Positions 12,200 through 26,032 of a stretch of DNA of 64,000 bases are shown here, piece after piece. Numbering within the stretch: the first letter of the stretch is position 1; each line of letters begins with the position of its first letter. A program made the position numbers and the translations under genes. This stretch comes from Acanthochromis polyacanthus (taxonomy: Eukaryota > Chordata > Actinopteri > Pomacentridae), in assembly GCF_021347895.1 (NCBI RefSeq), contig NC_067130.1:25751817-25815816 (forward strand). Direction: 5' to 3'. The notes below the pieces were generated by a model. That model saw nothing but the letters and a program-made list of their open reading frames with translations. It was not told the DNA's origin and made no database searches.

Positions 12200-13539
12200 T
12201 GTCAAAGCTTTCCTTTTATGGAACTCTTCTGTGATTCAGCTCGGATTCAGAAAACAGTGTTTTTTGTCATCGTTACCACAAGGAATATAACCTTTCAAAC
12301 GCTGTCTTGTCTTTTCAAACGCTGTCTTGTCTTTGCAATTTGCATTTTATACCATTCAGCCAGGAACAACTCTTTTAGTTTGAGATGAACCTAATCATTT
12401 TGAGAGATAAAAAGTAATGACCCAAAATCAAGTTTTGATGTAGTTGAACAGGAAAACAGAACTACCATGTATGGATGGTCATATAAAAATGTTAAATGTT
12501 CAGTGAGTAAAAACACATTTGCCATCAGTTAAAATGCATGAAAAGCATGTTAACTCATATTGCATGTTAATTGATAAATTGTTAATATATCCAGCTTTTA
12601 ATTTTGCCTTTCCTTCAGATTATCCCAGTCAAACCATTTGGTTTTACTCCACTGATGCAATGTAAAACACAAGACATTTTAAAGAAAATTTTAGTTGCAA
12701 AGTAATTCCAAACCTTGAAAAAAATGCACTCAAATGCATTCTTTATCAGAGATAAGATCAACACGACTTCAATGTCTGACTAAACATGGAAGTACTATAG
12801 TAATATTGCATTCATAACTGAACAAAATGTTATGAACAGATTTTTCAGATGACCTCAAACTGGGTAGAACAGAGCTACTGTAAGGTGAGGCATGGTTGAC
12901 CAGGCAAAATTGAAGTAAAACAAACAAAAAAAGTAAATAAAATAAAATGAATAATATGAATTTTGTAGAGAAAAAAATATGCAGGTTTGCTAATGTGAAA
13001 GTGCTGATATTTATGTCTTTAAAATTCAATTAAGATTCTGTTTTATTAGTTGCTTTCACTATGTTTGCTAATGACTAGTAAAATATATCGCTAAAGGGAT
13101 GTGTGAACTTTTTTTAAGAATCTGCAGAACATGGTACAGCAACCTATCACACAGAAAATTTCAGGTTTTGTCAGGGATTTGGATCATGCAGTAAGACAGT
13201 ATGCTTTGCTTAGCTCTGCCAAAGACGACTGCAGTTGGTTTAAAAATACAAATAAACCAGAGTATTATTTCTGCCTGTAGCAGAATGAAACTGAGGTGCA
13301 GCCAAAACCCTACAGAGTAGGCCAGGACATGTATTTGCCAACCTGCAGATTGAAAATCCATGGTACAGGTGGCCAGTTAGACAGTAAGAAACAGAGGAAA
13401 GGCAGAAATGGTGCACCTATAGAACCTGCATCCATCAATCTACAGATACCCTTCAAGATGAGAGGGATGTGTTGTATTTGTCACAATTCCACAGTTAACA
13501 ACATAAGAGGAGAGAAGTCAGATATGGTTAAAACAGTGT
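12200..13539. other. Intergenic, no gene seen
   Basis: AT-rich sequence without coding signals. The only structure noted is a back-to-back duplication of the 18 bp motif TTTCAAACGCTGTCTTGT around 12293-12330. Confidence 0.45.
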
Positions 13540-13698
13540 GGAAGATGCACTTGAATCCATTGAAAAGCAACAAAAAATAAAAAAAAACCCTATTCTTCAA
13601 TCTCCACAGCACTGGCACAGGCCAGTGCTTGAGAATGGTTTGATTATACACTATATTGCCAAAAGTATTCGCTCACTCATCCAAATAATCAGAATCAG

Positions 13699-15553
13699 GT
13701 GTTCCAATCACTTCCATGGCTACAGGTGTATAAAATCAAGCACCAAGGCATGCAGACTGCTTTTACAAACATTTGTGAAAGAATGGGTGGCTCTCATGAG
13801 CTCAGTGAATTCCAGCGTGGAACTGTGATAGGATGCCACCTGTGCAACAGATCCAGTCGTGACATTTCCTCGCTCCTAAATATTCCACACTCAACTGTCA
13901 GCTGTATTATAAGAAAGTGGAAGTGTGTGGGAACGACAGCAACTCAGCCACCAAGTGGTAGGCCACGTAAACTGACGGAGCGGGGTCAGGGGATGTTGAG
14001 GCGCATAGTGCCAAGAGGTGGCCGACTTTCTGCAGAGTTAATCGCTACAGACCTTCAAACTTCATGTGGCCTTCAGATTAGCTCAAGAACAGTGCTTCAG
14101 CAGAGTTTCATGGAATGAGTTGCCATGGTCGAGAAGCTGCATCCAAGCCATACATCACCAAGTGCAATGCAAAGCGTCGGATGCAGTGGTGTAAAGCACG
14201 CCACCACTGGATTCTAGAGCAGCGGAGACGCCTCCTCTGGAGAGACCAATCACGCTTCTCCATCTGGCAATCTGATGGACCAGTCTGGGTTTGGCGGTTG
14301 CCAGGAAAACAATACTTGTCGGACTGCATTGTGCCAAGTGTAAAGTTTGGTGGAAGGGGGATTATGTGTGGGGTTGTTTTTCAGGAGCTGGGTTTGGCCC
14401 CTTAGTTCCAGTGAAAGGAACTCTGAATGCTTCAGCATACAAAGACATTTTGGACAATTCCATGCTCCCAACTCTGTGGGAACAGTTTGGAGCTGGCCCC
14501 TTCCTCTTCCAACATGACTATACACCAGTGCACAAAGCAAGGTCCACAAATATGGTGCCATAATTGGGTCAAAAGTCACGTGCACATAACTCTCTCTCGC
14601 GCGCGCGTAACACTCTCTGGTGCGCGCGAAACACGTACCCCGCGCAAGCGGAAAAAAGTCTCCACGGGCACAAAAAACACTTCTGCCCGTGTGCAGAGCT
14701 CTGATCTACGCACGCGGGGAGAAAACTTTTGACCCTTTGTGGGCGGATACTAGTGCCCGCCACAACCTCCCTATGATTGGCTGTCTGCGACAGCAAGAAC
14801 TCACCCCCCACGTGGGATGCCACTATATACAAGAGAGGAAATGACATCACCTGTCAAAGTAGAGAGGGATGCGGTTGGTGCTATGTTTTACTCATCCACT
14901 GGAGGGTGCTTCGGGACTGTGCTCTATGCTGGCACCAACAAGCTCGACTTCCGATGTTGACGGCAGACTGCGTCACGGAGAGACATAGAGGCGGAGATCG
15001 TCGCGTTCGTGTGGTGTTCGGAGATGTGTGCGTCCAGAGAATAGTGAGATTGTGAGCATCGTGGTAAATGCTGCTACATGGACTGTGGTGTTAGTTACTA
15101 ACTCATGTCTTGTAGGCGCTTAGAGCGCAGTAACTGACTCAAAGACAGCCGATGTGTTTTTTGCGCCCGTTGAGACTTTTTCCGCTTCCGCGGGGTACGT
15201 GTTTCGCACATTCGAGAGAGTGTCATGCGCGCGCGCGAGAGAGTTACGTGCGCGTGACTTTTGACCCAATTATGGCACCATACACAAAGACATGGATGAC
15301 AGAGTCTGGTGTGGATGAACTTGACTGGCCTGCACAGAGTCCTGACCTCAACCCGATAGAACACCTTTGGGATGAATTAGAGCGGAGACTGAGAGCCAGG
15401 CCTTCTCGTCCAACATCAGTGTGGGACCTCACAAATGGACTTGTGGAAGAATGGTCAAAAATTCCCAAAAACACACTCCTAAACCTTGTGGACAGCCTTC
15501 CCAGAAGAGCTGACGCTGTTATAGCTGCAAAGGGTGGGCTGACGTCATATTGA
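13699..15553 (+). pseudogene. Tc1 transposase pseudogene
   Basis: The frame encodes a DDE transposase that would cut and paste the surrounding element. The N-terminal paired-like helix-turn-helix portion is followed by PSGRPRKLTERG (AT-hook-like) up to a stop near 14118. Another frame then continues with KPYITKCNAKRR, the first catalytic Asp in WRDQSRFSIW and the second in [11 protein letters not shown]. Coding is then cut by a 732 bp insertion at 14551-15282. It resumes at 15289 with [15 protein letters not shown], which holds the catalytic Glu, and ends at 15553. At least one frameshift/stop and the insertion make it non-functional. Confidence 0.92.
14551..15282. mobile_element. 732 bp element with ~130 bp GC-rich inverted repeats
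   Basis: The element lies inside the Tc1 transposase. It is bounded by CACAAA direct repeats at 14545-14550 and 15283-15288, a 6 bp target duplication. Its termini, about 14551-14682 and 15152-15282, are inverted copies of each other. They begin TATGGTGCCATAATTGGGTC and include CG-alternating runs and AACACGTACCCCGCG. No transposase is encoded. The interior has an inverted CCAAT box (GATTGGCT, about 14775), a TATA-like CTATATAC (about 14823) and a branch-point-like TACTAAC before a TTGTAG. This suggests a promoter and leader left from an autonomous parent. Superfamily is uncertain: long termini could suggest a Mutator-like element, and a 6 bp duplication would fit Dada-like ones. Confidence 0.8.
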
Positions 15554-16159
15554 ACCCTGTGGATTAGGAATGGGATGTCACTTATGTTCATATGGGAGTC
15601 AAGGCTGGTAAGCGTATACTTTTGGCAATATAGTGTATGTCATTGTCATTCTTCCATAAGGTGTGAAAATGCTGTGGCATGTTTTTATTGCTTTAAACCA
15701 GTCATAATCATTTTAAATGGTATTTTACTCGGGATGCAGTGATGATACCCCTGCAAGATAGCGACAGGGACATAGTTTTACTCTCGAATCCACTGAAAAG
15801 CAACAAAAACGCAAACAAAAACATTATTCTTTTCATGGTAAGATGCATTCCACAGCAAGATAGCCACAGCCATTTGTTCACTTGAGAATTTTTCCACTTA
15901 CTATGATGACTAACCAAAGCTAACCAAAGGCTAGTCTCACATAGCCAGCCCTACGTATCTCCACAGCTCTATGTCAGTGCTTGAGAATGGTTTGATTGCA
16001 CGTCATTAAAATTCTTCCATTAGAGTGTGAACATTTGGTGGCATATTTTTTATTGCTTCAACCCAAACCCATTCTTTTTAGTCGGTATTTAGCCCAGGAT
16101 GCAGTGATGGTGCCCAGGCAAGATAGATAGTGACAAGGAAATAGTTTTAATTTGCACAC

Positions 16160-16710
16160 AGGCAAAATGATATCAAAATCAACAAACAAATAAAAGAAAG
16201 GAAGGCTGCCTTTTTGCAAATCTTCGGCAAAAGCTTTGGCCTGTAGGTTGCTAGCTCGGAGGTTATACCCAAATGTCAATATCCAGTATGCCAGACTGAC
16301 CCAAAGCTAGCCTTGAGAGTTGGAGAGATTTTACAGAAGAAGCTGGATTAGTTAACAAATGTTCCCACTGCGGAATCTCAGAGAGAAGTCTGATTTAACT
16401 TTTTTTTTTACGACAAATTTAATGTTGCTCTGATGTGTGAGGTCAGCTGTATTACAAGAATTAGGTTTTTATCATTTCTGTTTGGAGCATTACTTCCCTG
16501 TGAACTTACGTTGGTTACGTAGTTGCTTACCTCCAAGCACAAGAATGTGTTACGCAGTGAGAGATGTTACATAATAAAGCAACAAATGTTACCTGTTCTA
16601 ACAATCTTTTTTCTGTTTATGTAAGCGTTTATTAATTAATAGATCTATTGCATGAAAAAACAGATAGAAAGTTGATGGCCCAGTGAGGTGTGAATAAGAG
16701 CAGGAGGCTT
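16160..16710. other. Unassigned AT-rich sequence
   Basis: No coding or repeat boundary is recognised between the old duplication and the 1.34 kb dispersed repeat. Confidence 0.4.
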
Positions 16711-18047
16711 GTACGAATGATAAATGCCAAAGGGACTTAACTGACTGATCTGTAGCTGATAACAAAAAGGTAGGACTGGAGACAGAACAATGGGAGGTGA
16801 CATGCACCTGATGGGTGCGAAATACTGGCAGTTAGTCACAAAGTTGATGAACGAATGATTTTCTGATGCGAGTAGAAACAAAAGGACTATTATTTCCATC
16901 ATCCTTGGTTTAACTCCGCACATCAGCTATTCTAAAGCTCACTCAATAAAGTTTCACTTTGTTTAATATCTTCAAGCAATAGGTCACTGTGCAAGGGCTT
17001 GTGATATAATCAATATGTTGTGTAAGACTGTCTTAGTTGGGAAAAGTTTCATCAAAGTCAAATCTGTTGGCCTAAATGACTACATGAAAACAGGTTCGAG
17101 CTCAGTCCAGTCTTGAAGCTAACCACAAAGATGCCTAAGCCAGCAAACCCAAACATGCCAGTTGTTATATAAAAGCATTAGTTTATTGGATAAGTTCATC
17201 AGGTAACACACAAAGACCTGAAACAATAGCTGGCTTTACAGAAACAGGTTAATTAGTTTCAAGCACATCAAACTTAATGAAGTGCCTGCTCAGTGTTGCC
17301 GAAAAAGCGGCCCACCCAATTTTTGGCTCAGGTTGTATTTTGACCTTTTTGAGTGACATATTTGGCGATATAGTTCGCTGTTGTATAATATCCATTGTAT
17401 AACTCCAAAGTTTCTGCTAGGCTGTGACCTCATTGTATGATTCTCCTTTGTATTTGTTTGCAAACTATATCGATTGTTACAAGCAATTTTAGTGAAAAAC
17501 TCACAAACAACCAAAGTAAGGGAATTTGTTGGAATATTTGCTTAAAGGGTAACATTTTTTTTTTTTTTTGACTGGTACATCAATATGTCTGCATGATGCA
17601 CCATTGTTTTGGTTCCAAAGGGCAGGTTTGTTCTTAATGCAGACTTTCACAGGTGCGGTGAGGTCACCCAATGGGAGCAATGAGTAAGACTACATGCATA
17701 CCTTTTGCTGCAGTCAGTGTGTCTGGGATGGGATCTTCTTTTTTTGGTATTTAGTCTCACTCACTTTCTCGCTCACATGCGTAGTCTGTATTAATTTCCT
17801 ATTTAGGACATATATTCTCAAAAACTCTATCAGGCCTCTTTATACGCATAAAAGCTAAAGGATCCACTATGCCATAAATCAATCTTTACAAGGTGTCAGC
17901 TCATAGACCAGGATACATAGTTGTGGATTACCACACAACCAAATTTGCCAAATCTTTCATGCATTCGTGTCAGGTTACTGAAAGATTTGGAATCATGAAT
18001 TAAGAGACAAGAAAGACACAATATACTAAATGTTCAGTAAAATGTTC
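16711..18047 (+). repeat. 1.34 kb dispersed repeat, copy 1
   Basis: This block matches 41130-42465 over its whole length, in the same orientation, at high identity by eye. Differences are small substitutions and indels such as a longer T-run near 17560. It contains a CAATAAAG polyadenylation-like site near 16945 but no long frame. The homology starts at GTACRAAYGATAAATGCC and stops abruptly at AAAATGTTC. No inverted termini are visible. It may be part of an unrecognised mobile element or a segmental duplication. Confidence 0.85.
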
Positions 18048-18367
18048 TGTACAAGGTGTTTTACAAGCTGGCTTTATGCCAGAGGATGGATTTAGAGCCA
18101 TGGTTAAACCCAAAATAATCTATTTTTGCACCTTTATGCAAGGACATAACTGACCTCCAATTCTAAATCAGAAGTTTTTGATTTTTCAGTTTCTTAAACC
18201 AGATTGCATAATGTCAGTGATCAGAAATGTGTATTTGAAATGAATGCTCTGTTGCCATTGAATAATTATTTCTCTCCTCTTCTCTTCTCTCAACAAGTTG
18301 AACTTTAGTCCAGTAAGTTTTCAGTTCTTTTATTTTCAATTAACTTCCCTCAATCCTTTTCAACTTA
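18048..18367. other. Short unassigned spacer
   Basis: Non-coding sequence between the dispersed repeat and the next inverted-repeat element. No feature was recognised. Confidence 0.4.
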
Positions 18368-18976
18368 GGGGCCGTTTACACGAGGACCATCCTAACAGAA
18401 AACGCAAAAGTGGCGTCTTGTCATTTCACGTTTAGACGAGCGGTTTTGAAGGAAATCTGCGTATATACGGTGACTCTATAGTGTGTGGAATTCGATTGGA
18501 TATGCATGCCAGGCAGCTGGGTGGCGCTGTGATAAAACTCTGCCATGTCTACGCGCATGCTTACTATCTCCCTTTTCGGATCTCCGCCGCGGTAAATGTT
18601 CATGAATGGAATCTGTACAGATTCTGTACGTTTGTTGGTACGACTCCTGTAGTGTACATAGAGCTGCCAGAGTTGCTTGAAGGTACAAAGGATGGAAATA
18701 ATCACACATCTTTGTTTACGTCCTTGTACCGGTCGGTATGTGCACGTATGTGACGTAATCGCGTACGCGACGTGGTCAGATCTCGGCAAAGTTTTGCGTT
18801 TTGCTGTTTAGACGGAAACGTAACGGCGGAGCGTTTTCTACTTTTCCACTCTGGAGGCCGGTTTCAAATTTTTGCGTTTTCAAGCCCCCAAAACGCCGTC
18901 CTCGTATAAACGGTAGGGTGTTTTGTTGAAATATTTTGCCGTTTTCACCTGCAAGCGTCCTCGTGTAAACGGCCCC
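18368..18976. mobile_element. ~609 bp inverted-repeat element (MITE)
   Basis: The left end reads GGGGCCGTTTACACGAGGAC, and the complement of the right end reads the same. Internal variants of the theme (CGTTTAGACG, GTATAAACGG) recur near both ends. The interior is CG-rich compared with its surroundings and has no transposase. No clean target duplication is visible at the boundaries. Such a non-autonomous element would depend on a transposase encoded elsewhere; hAT is possible but not shown. Confidence 0.75.
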
Positions 18977-21042
18977 TCAGAGTACAAGAGGAATGAAAGT
19001 GTGTGCCATGCAACAAAGAGACACAGTAAGAACAGCTTGAGGAAATTCACTGAATATTTACATTCTGCATTCAATGAATGCATGAAGAATCCATTGCGGA
19101 TGTGTCACATCAGAGTCTCACTGTGAACGTGTCCTTATGTTTAAATAATATCCTGTGTAGTCACATGGCAGATTCAAATCATATAAACCCTTACCTCCTC
19201 CAGATTTGTGTCACTTATGCATTGTTAAATAAATACTGATACTGGAGTGGCCCTTTGGTGTACTCTGACTCCTGACAAGTCACATAAATAAATTTCTGTA
19301 TAATTTTATGTACAGACCATCTATTATCATTGTACCATTTCAAAAAACACCTGCCATTTCAGGTATAGGGGCCTACAGATCTCTTGTGCATTCATCATTC
19401 AGACAATGTTCTCATAATGTAAATAATACAAGCTAATCTATTCAAAAGGGTACATCAGGTTTTGATGATGGACTGTTGTTCAATCCCCAGGAGCTACATT
19501 GTCATTCATCATTTTTCCATTATAAATTACAAGTCACAAGCAAACCTTGCACACCAATATTTACAATTGCTGCCATTTATTTCATCAATGCGATCATCTA
19601 CAGATCTTTTAATCCCACAGTCTGACTCTGGTTTACTCACCTGACGTGTATTACGTCACATTATGAAATGCACATGGAGCAGGTACGAAAAAAAAATTGA
19701 TATACAACGAAATCTTACCTCCCAGTCACAGAGAAAGCGCTGCCAAACGTCATGATGCATACCAATTGACTGGTGTCTGCTGCAGCATGCAGATGTGGAA
19801 TGAGTTTACACAGAGTCATGCAGTGGGCCTCATTAATTTCTGTTTGTATAGCATCTGTCTGTCTGTCTGTCTGTCTGTGTGGATCACCGGCATGTCTGAA
19901 TCCTTCTAGTGTCATCACCAAGGCTCAAATAGATGAAAAGGGAAATTTGTGTGGGGGGGTTTGACAAGCGGAATCAACTTTACTGTGTAATTTCACACCA
20001 ACACAAGCACAAGACACCCTCTCCGCCTCACAAATGCACTTCTTGTCACTAATTGCCACTAATGTCAATGTAAAGCATTAGGAATCTATGATAACTGAGC
20101 TACACTGTTTGTTCTAATACAACAGGGAACTTCTGAGGTTAGCAGTTTATACTTGTAACAAAACAAATGAGGACCAGATTTTCATGCTTTGAAAGTCATT
20201 TAGTAATTATAATATGTAGAAATCTACACTTGTAACAGCAGCTGTGATTTGAGTGGGGCTATTTAGCTGAGTTTATGCATATTTACTGAGAAAATACAGA
20301 AAGAAAACCAGAATAAAAGAGCTTGTACGTTTCAAAAGACTTGAAACTACACTGCTAAGTTGTGCACTGTTGTCAGTAAAATAATTATATAATGAAAGTA
20401 TTAATAATAAAAAATTAGAATCTTTTAGTAGCTAAGCAGGCATCTAACCTTTCACTACATACATAATATATGTGAATCAACAGAAGGCAATAAGATGAAT
20501 GTGTGTTCAGACTTTGACCCATGAGCTCACTGCAGCATAATCACCCTCAGCTATGCATCTAAGGCTTCATTCCTGACTTGCTTCTCCCTGTCCTGTCTGT
20601 GTCAAAACCACTGGTGAGCTAATTCTTGCGGAGTACAGACTAACCCAGTTGTGCTCTTCGAGCCTTGACATGAATGGGAAAAAGTTGCTTGTGCAATCAT
20701 GTAATTATAGGGCTTAGTTGTCAAAACAGTGGATATGGCTGTTCCCAAGAGAGCTTTCACAAAACCAAACAGACTTGAAAGGTGTGATGAAAAACGGTTT
20801 CACAAATTGGCAGGTGTACAGGGAATCCTAAAAGTTTTTAGTTACCCTCAGGTTCTCCACTTACTTCTGTATGTTTTAGGCACATCTTAAAATTGATTTA
20901 GCTGTTTTACATGCAATACACAATAACAGAACAAAAACAGACTTTGGTAGTGTAGTGTAAATGTATTAGAAGTAAAACAGTAAAATGTTCCTGAGTCACT
21001 GCTGACAAAAACAACAACAAAAAAGAGGGCAATCACATATAA
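18977..21042. other. Intergenic, no gene seen
   Basis: Long AT-rich stretch. Short frames such as those near 19697-19964 read through the CTGT microsatellite and carry no recognisable domain. Confidence 0.45.
19854..19878 (+). repeat. (CTGT)n microsatellite
   Basis: About six perfect CTGT units in a row. Confidence 0.9.
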
Positions 21043-21390
21043 CATCCATCCATTATCTGTACAAAGCTTAATCCTTATTAGGGTCATGAGAGGCTGGAGG
21101 CTATCCCAACTGATGTGAAGGCAGGGGACACCTTGGACAGGTCACCAGTCTATCACAGGGTTACTTAAAGAGACAAACAAGCACACTCACAGACAATTTA
21201 GGATCACCAGTCAACCTCAGCATATTTTTGGACTGTGGGAGGAAGCTGGAGTACCTGGAGAAAACCCACGTATGAACAGGGAGAACATGCAAACTCCATG
21301 CAGAAAGATCCCAGGCCCAGGCCGGGACACAAACCAGGGATCTTTTAGCTGCAAGGCAACATTGCTAACCACCAAACTACCATACAGCGC
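21043..21390 (-). mobile_element. tRNA-headed SINE, diverged copy
   Basis: Same family as the array SINE, in the minus orientation: GGAT-type tail at 21043, conserved GGACTGTGGGAGGAAGC body and a tRNA-like head ending near 21390. It carries more substitutions than the array copies, so it is an older, independent insertion. No clear target duplication remains. Confidence 0.8.
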
Positions 21391-21429
21391 TTTCATGTGT
21401 CAATCAAAAGTAATTTACTCAAACTAATT

Positions 21430-21545
21430 CAAGGGTTCAAGGATTCAAAATTCTTTATTGTTATGCCAGCACATGTATTCACATGAGGTGCCATGGAATT
21501 AGTCTCAGGTCCTAGATGTAAATGAAATAAATAAATAAAGGGAAA
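21430..21545 (-). mobile_element. LINE 3' end fragment
   Basis: GGTTCAAGGATTCAAAATTC followed by TTTATTGTTATG and a CATGTATTCACATGAGGTGC run resembles the antisense 3' ends of Rex1/CR1-type fish LINEs. No coding part is attached, as expected for a 5'-truncated copy. Confidence 0.4.
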
Positions 21546-22783
21546 TAAGGGAAACTACAAGCAATCTAAACAATATACACAAGTGTTTACCAGCTATAAA
21601 ACAGATACATAGACATGTGTGCAAAAACTGTGCTATGAGATAGAAGTGTGTGGATGCATTTAAATATTGTAATGCATGTTGGCTGGTGCATCAAACCAAA
21701 CAAAGAGGTGAATGCATATAGCCTGACTGAGAGAGATTCTTAGAAAGGAATTCATTTGTGCCTTTATGAATGCCTAGCCCAGATAGGCAGGTTTGAGCAG
21801 ACAACCCTTCCGGCTCCAACTCACAGCTAACACCCAGTATCTGCAAAACAGGCTGCAGAGAAAGACAAGCAGGCATGGGAGTGGTAGTCACAAAAAGAAA
21901 AATATTTGGACCCTTTGTTAGGACCCTTGGGATTGAGCTCTGGTACACCCTACATATGTCAAAGGTTCTTGAGGTGGTTCTGCAACTTGATTAATGTCCA
22001 TTTTAACTGAATTCAATTCAATAGTGTTTAAGGCCTTACTATTGATGGTGCATGCTTAAAACCAAGCCACAAGGTTGAAATAATTGTTTGTGATTCAGGA
22101 TTGTGTCAAAGCACAGATCGGGGGAGGATCTGCAGCACTGAAAATGCCAAAAAGCATGATAGCTGCCATTATTGTTTGGAACCACAAACAGTCGTTCTGG
22201 ATCTGCCCACCAAGCCAAACTGAGCAATCAGCAATGAATGGTTGTATGAGGGACAAGTACTGGTGCAGCCCTCCACAAATCAGGCTGTTATTGTAGAGTG
22301 GGCACATAAAAGACTCCTCATGAAAGCAGCAAAGGAGCTTGAATGACTCTCAGACCAAAAGCAGCTAAATCCAATGATTTGATGCAACAAAATCAAACAT
22401 CTGGTCACAGTCTCCATGTATGAAGCAAACCAGGTCCTAAGTATCACCTCATTACTATCCCTGCAGTCAACCACAGTGGTTTCAGCATCATGAGGGACTA
22501 AGACACCTGTCAGGACATATGGCTAAATGGATGCAGAAAAAACAAAAAGCTAATCTGAGGGGAAACATTTTCGAGAGTACTCAGGATCTTGGCCACCTGA
22601 ACTATACATCTATGAAAACACATGAGAGGCTTTGAGGACAGGACTGTGAAAGCTGTGGAGTGCTGCAGCCAGGATCTGGAGCTGAACCCAACAGAGTATC
22701 TCAGGAGAGTTAAGAGACTTGTGCAATAATAGTACTCCATCTACTGATATAGATAGAGTACTACTCTATCCATCCAAAAAATT
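21546..22783. other. Unassigned sequence, possibly old repeat
   Basis: No intact frame. Phrases around 22630-22720 (CTGCAGCCAGGATCTGGAGC) hint at a decayed coding sequence upstream of the LINE tail, but I could not place it in a family. Confidence 0.3.
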
Positions 22784-22975
22784 GTGCAATACCCATTTAG
22801 CTATTTTTTAGAACTAGAATTTATGTATATTTTGGTTTATTTTTATACGTCATTCCTTAAATATTTGCACTATCGTTGCTGCTGTGACATTGCAAATTTC
22901 CTCATTGTGGGATTAATGAAGGCTTATCTTTATCTTTATCTTATCTTATCTTGTCTTGTCTTGACTGTGTACCAG
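22784..22975 (+). mobile_element. L2-like LINE 3' tail
   Basis: The ending CATTGTGGGATTAATGAAGG followed by decaying TTATC/TTGTC units is typical of fish L2/CR1-group LINE 3' ends, whose tails seed pentanucleotide microsatellites. Only the 3'UTR is present. Confidence 0.6.
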
Positions 22976-23219
22976 TGGACCCCAAACAATTTTTTTTATA
23001 TACACACGGACAAAATTGTTGGTACCCCTCAGTTAATTAAAGAAAACCCCACAATGGTCACAGAAATAATTTGAATCTGACAAAAGTAATAATAAATAGA
23101 TAAAGTCTATATCCAACAAAAATCAGACATTCCTTTTGAACCGTGGTTCAACAGAACTATTTTAAAAAATAAACTCATGAAACAGCCTGGACAAAAATGA
23201 TGGTATCCTTAACTTAATA

Positions 23220-24982
<1,763 letters not shown>

Positions 24983-25365
24983 CTATCTATAATTTTCTTT
25001 CTAATCTCCTGAGACAACTATCTGGTCCATGTTTAGTGTGACACACACCATGTCACCAAACAGCACAGTGACTACTTGTAACCCTATAAATAGGCCAACT
25101 GACTGATTACAAGTTTGTAGACACCTGTGATGCTAATCAGAGGACACAACTTGATTGAACATGTCCCTATGGTCACATTATTTTCAGTTATAATTTGAGT
25201 TTATGAACCATGGTTCAAAAGCAATGTCTGACTTTTGTTGGATACTTTTCATAGACTTTATTTATTTATTATTATTATTTTTGTCAGATTCAAATTATTT
25301 CTGCGACCGTTGTGGGTTTTTCTTTCATAAACCGAGGGGTACCAACAATTTTGTCCACATGTGTA

Positions 25366-25654
25366 TAGACCACAAACCTGGCTGCAATCAAATAAGCTTT
25401 GGTGTATGTGATGGCAACTATGTGGGTGACAACTCCCTAAAGGGACTATAAAATCGAACTTGTTAATAAAAAAATATGACAAGTTATATACCCTTGGGGT
25501 CTGCATGGACCCTAGGTGTATGGAAGAGGGGGGTCTGGGTGTCGGCGCCTCCGGCGGGCATGGCCTGGAGCTCTTCCCAGTGTGGACAGCCCACTGGAGG
25601 CATTTTCCACAATCGTCAGTGCCATGTCATGTCTCCCTATACAGCCAGTGGTGA
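25366..25654. other. Spacer before the (TG)n tract
   Basis: Short non-coding spacer; no feature was recognised. Confidence 0.4.
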
Positions 25655-25660
25655 GTGTGT

Positions 25661-25755
<95 letters not shown>
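25655..25755 (+). repeat. (TG)n microsatellite
   Basis: About 100 bp of almost pure TG dinucleotide. Frames reading through it are artefacts of the repeat. Confidence 0.97.
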
Positions 25756-25756
<1 letters not shown>

Positions 25757-26031
25757 ACGGGTAATTATAGGGGTTGTGGGGACCTAATGTCCTCACAACT
25801 ATAGGAAAACCAAAAAAAAAAGTCATTTGTGGGGACCTCATTTGGGTCCCCATACAGGGAAACAGTGTTTTCTTGGCCATGTTGTTGTTATTGAAAAAAA
25901 GTAAAAGTGCAAAAACGTTTCTTTAGGGTTAGGCATTGTTTTGGTCTGGATTAAGGTTAGGGTTAGGGTAAGGGTTAGGGGCTAGATATGAATGGGAGTC
26001 AATAGTAGGTCCCCAAAAAGATAGGAATACA

Positions 26032-26032
<1 letters not shown>
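25756..26032 (+). repeat. GGGGACC-type repeat with telomere-like motif
   Basis: This AT-mixed segment lies between two (TG)n tracts. It contains TGTGGGGACCTAATGTCC, GGGGACCTCATTTGGGTCCC and, at 25954-25980, several TTAGGG-like units. The pairing of GGGGACC motifs with flanking TG runs is a recurrent arrangement in fish genomes. It does not mark a chromosome end, since only a few imperfect units exist. Confidence 0.5.

Larger units (their letters stand above)
13649..15635 (+). mobile_element. Tc1 transposon (degenerate, with nested element)
   Basis: Inverted termini CACTATATTGCCAAAAGTAT and its complement face each other and sit in TA duplications at 13647-13648 and 15636-15637, the standard Tc1/mariner target. 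Without the 732 bp nested element and its 6 bp duplication, the Tc1 is about 1.25 kb, normal for a compact Tc1. It sits in copy A of a local duplication; the corresponding site in copy B is empty. Confidence 0.93.
13540..16150 (+). repeat. Old local tandem duplication, one copy split by Tc1
   Basis: Two diverged direct copies of a few hundred bp can be followed. Copy A runs 13540-13648 and resumes after the Tc1 at 15636-15785. Copy B runs about 15785-16150. Shared landmarks are CCACTGAAAAGCAACAAAAA, CAGTGCTTGAGAATGGTTTG, ATTCTTCCAT and GGGATGCAGTGATG. Copy B carries about 100 bp extra in its middle and lacks the Tc1, so it serves as an empty-site reference. Confidence 0.65.

Noticed and set aside
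25476..25880. Long frames across the (TG)n tract, coding for CV or HT runs
   Set aside because: Pure dinucleotide repeats are open in several frames by nature; nothing outside the repeat looks coding.
25954..25980. Interstitial telomere
   Set aside because: Only a handful of imperfect TTAGGG units are present, inside a larger fish repeat; similar short runs occur in the 571 bp elements.
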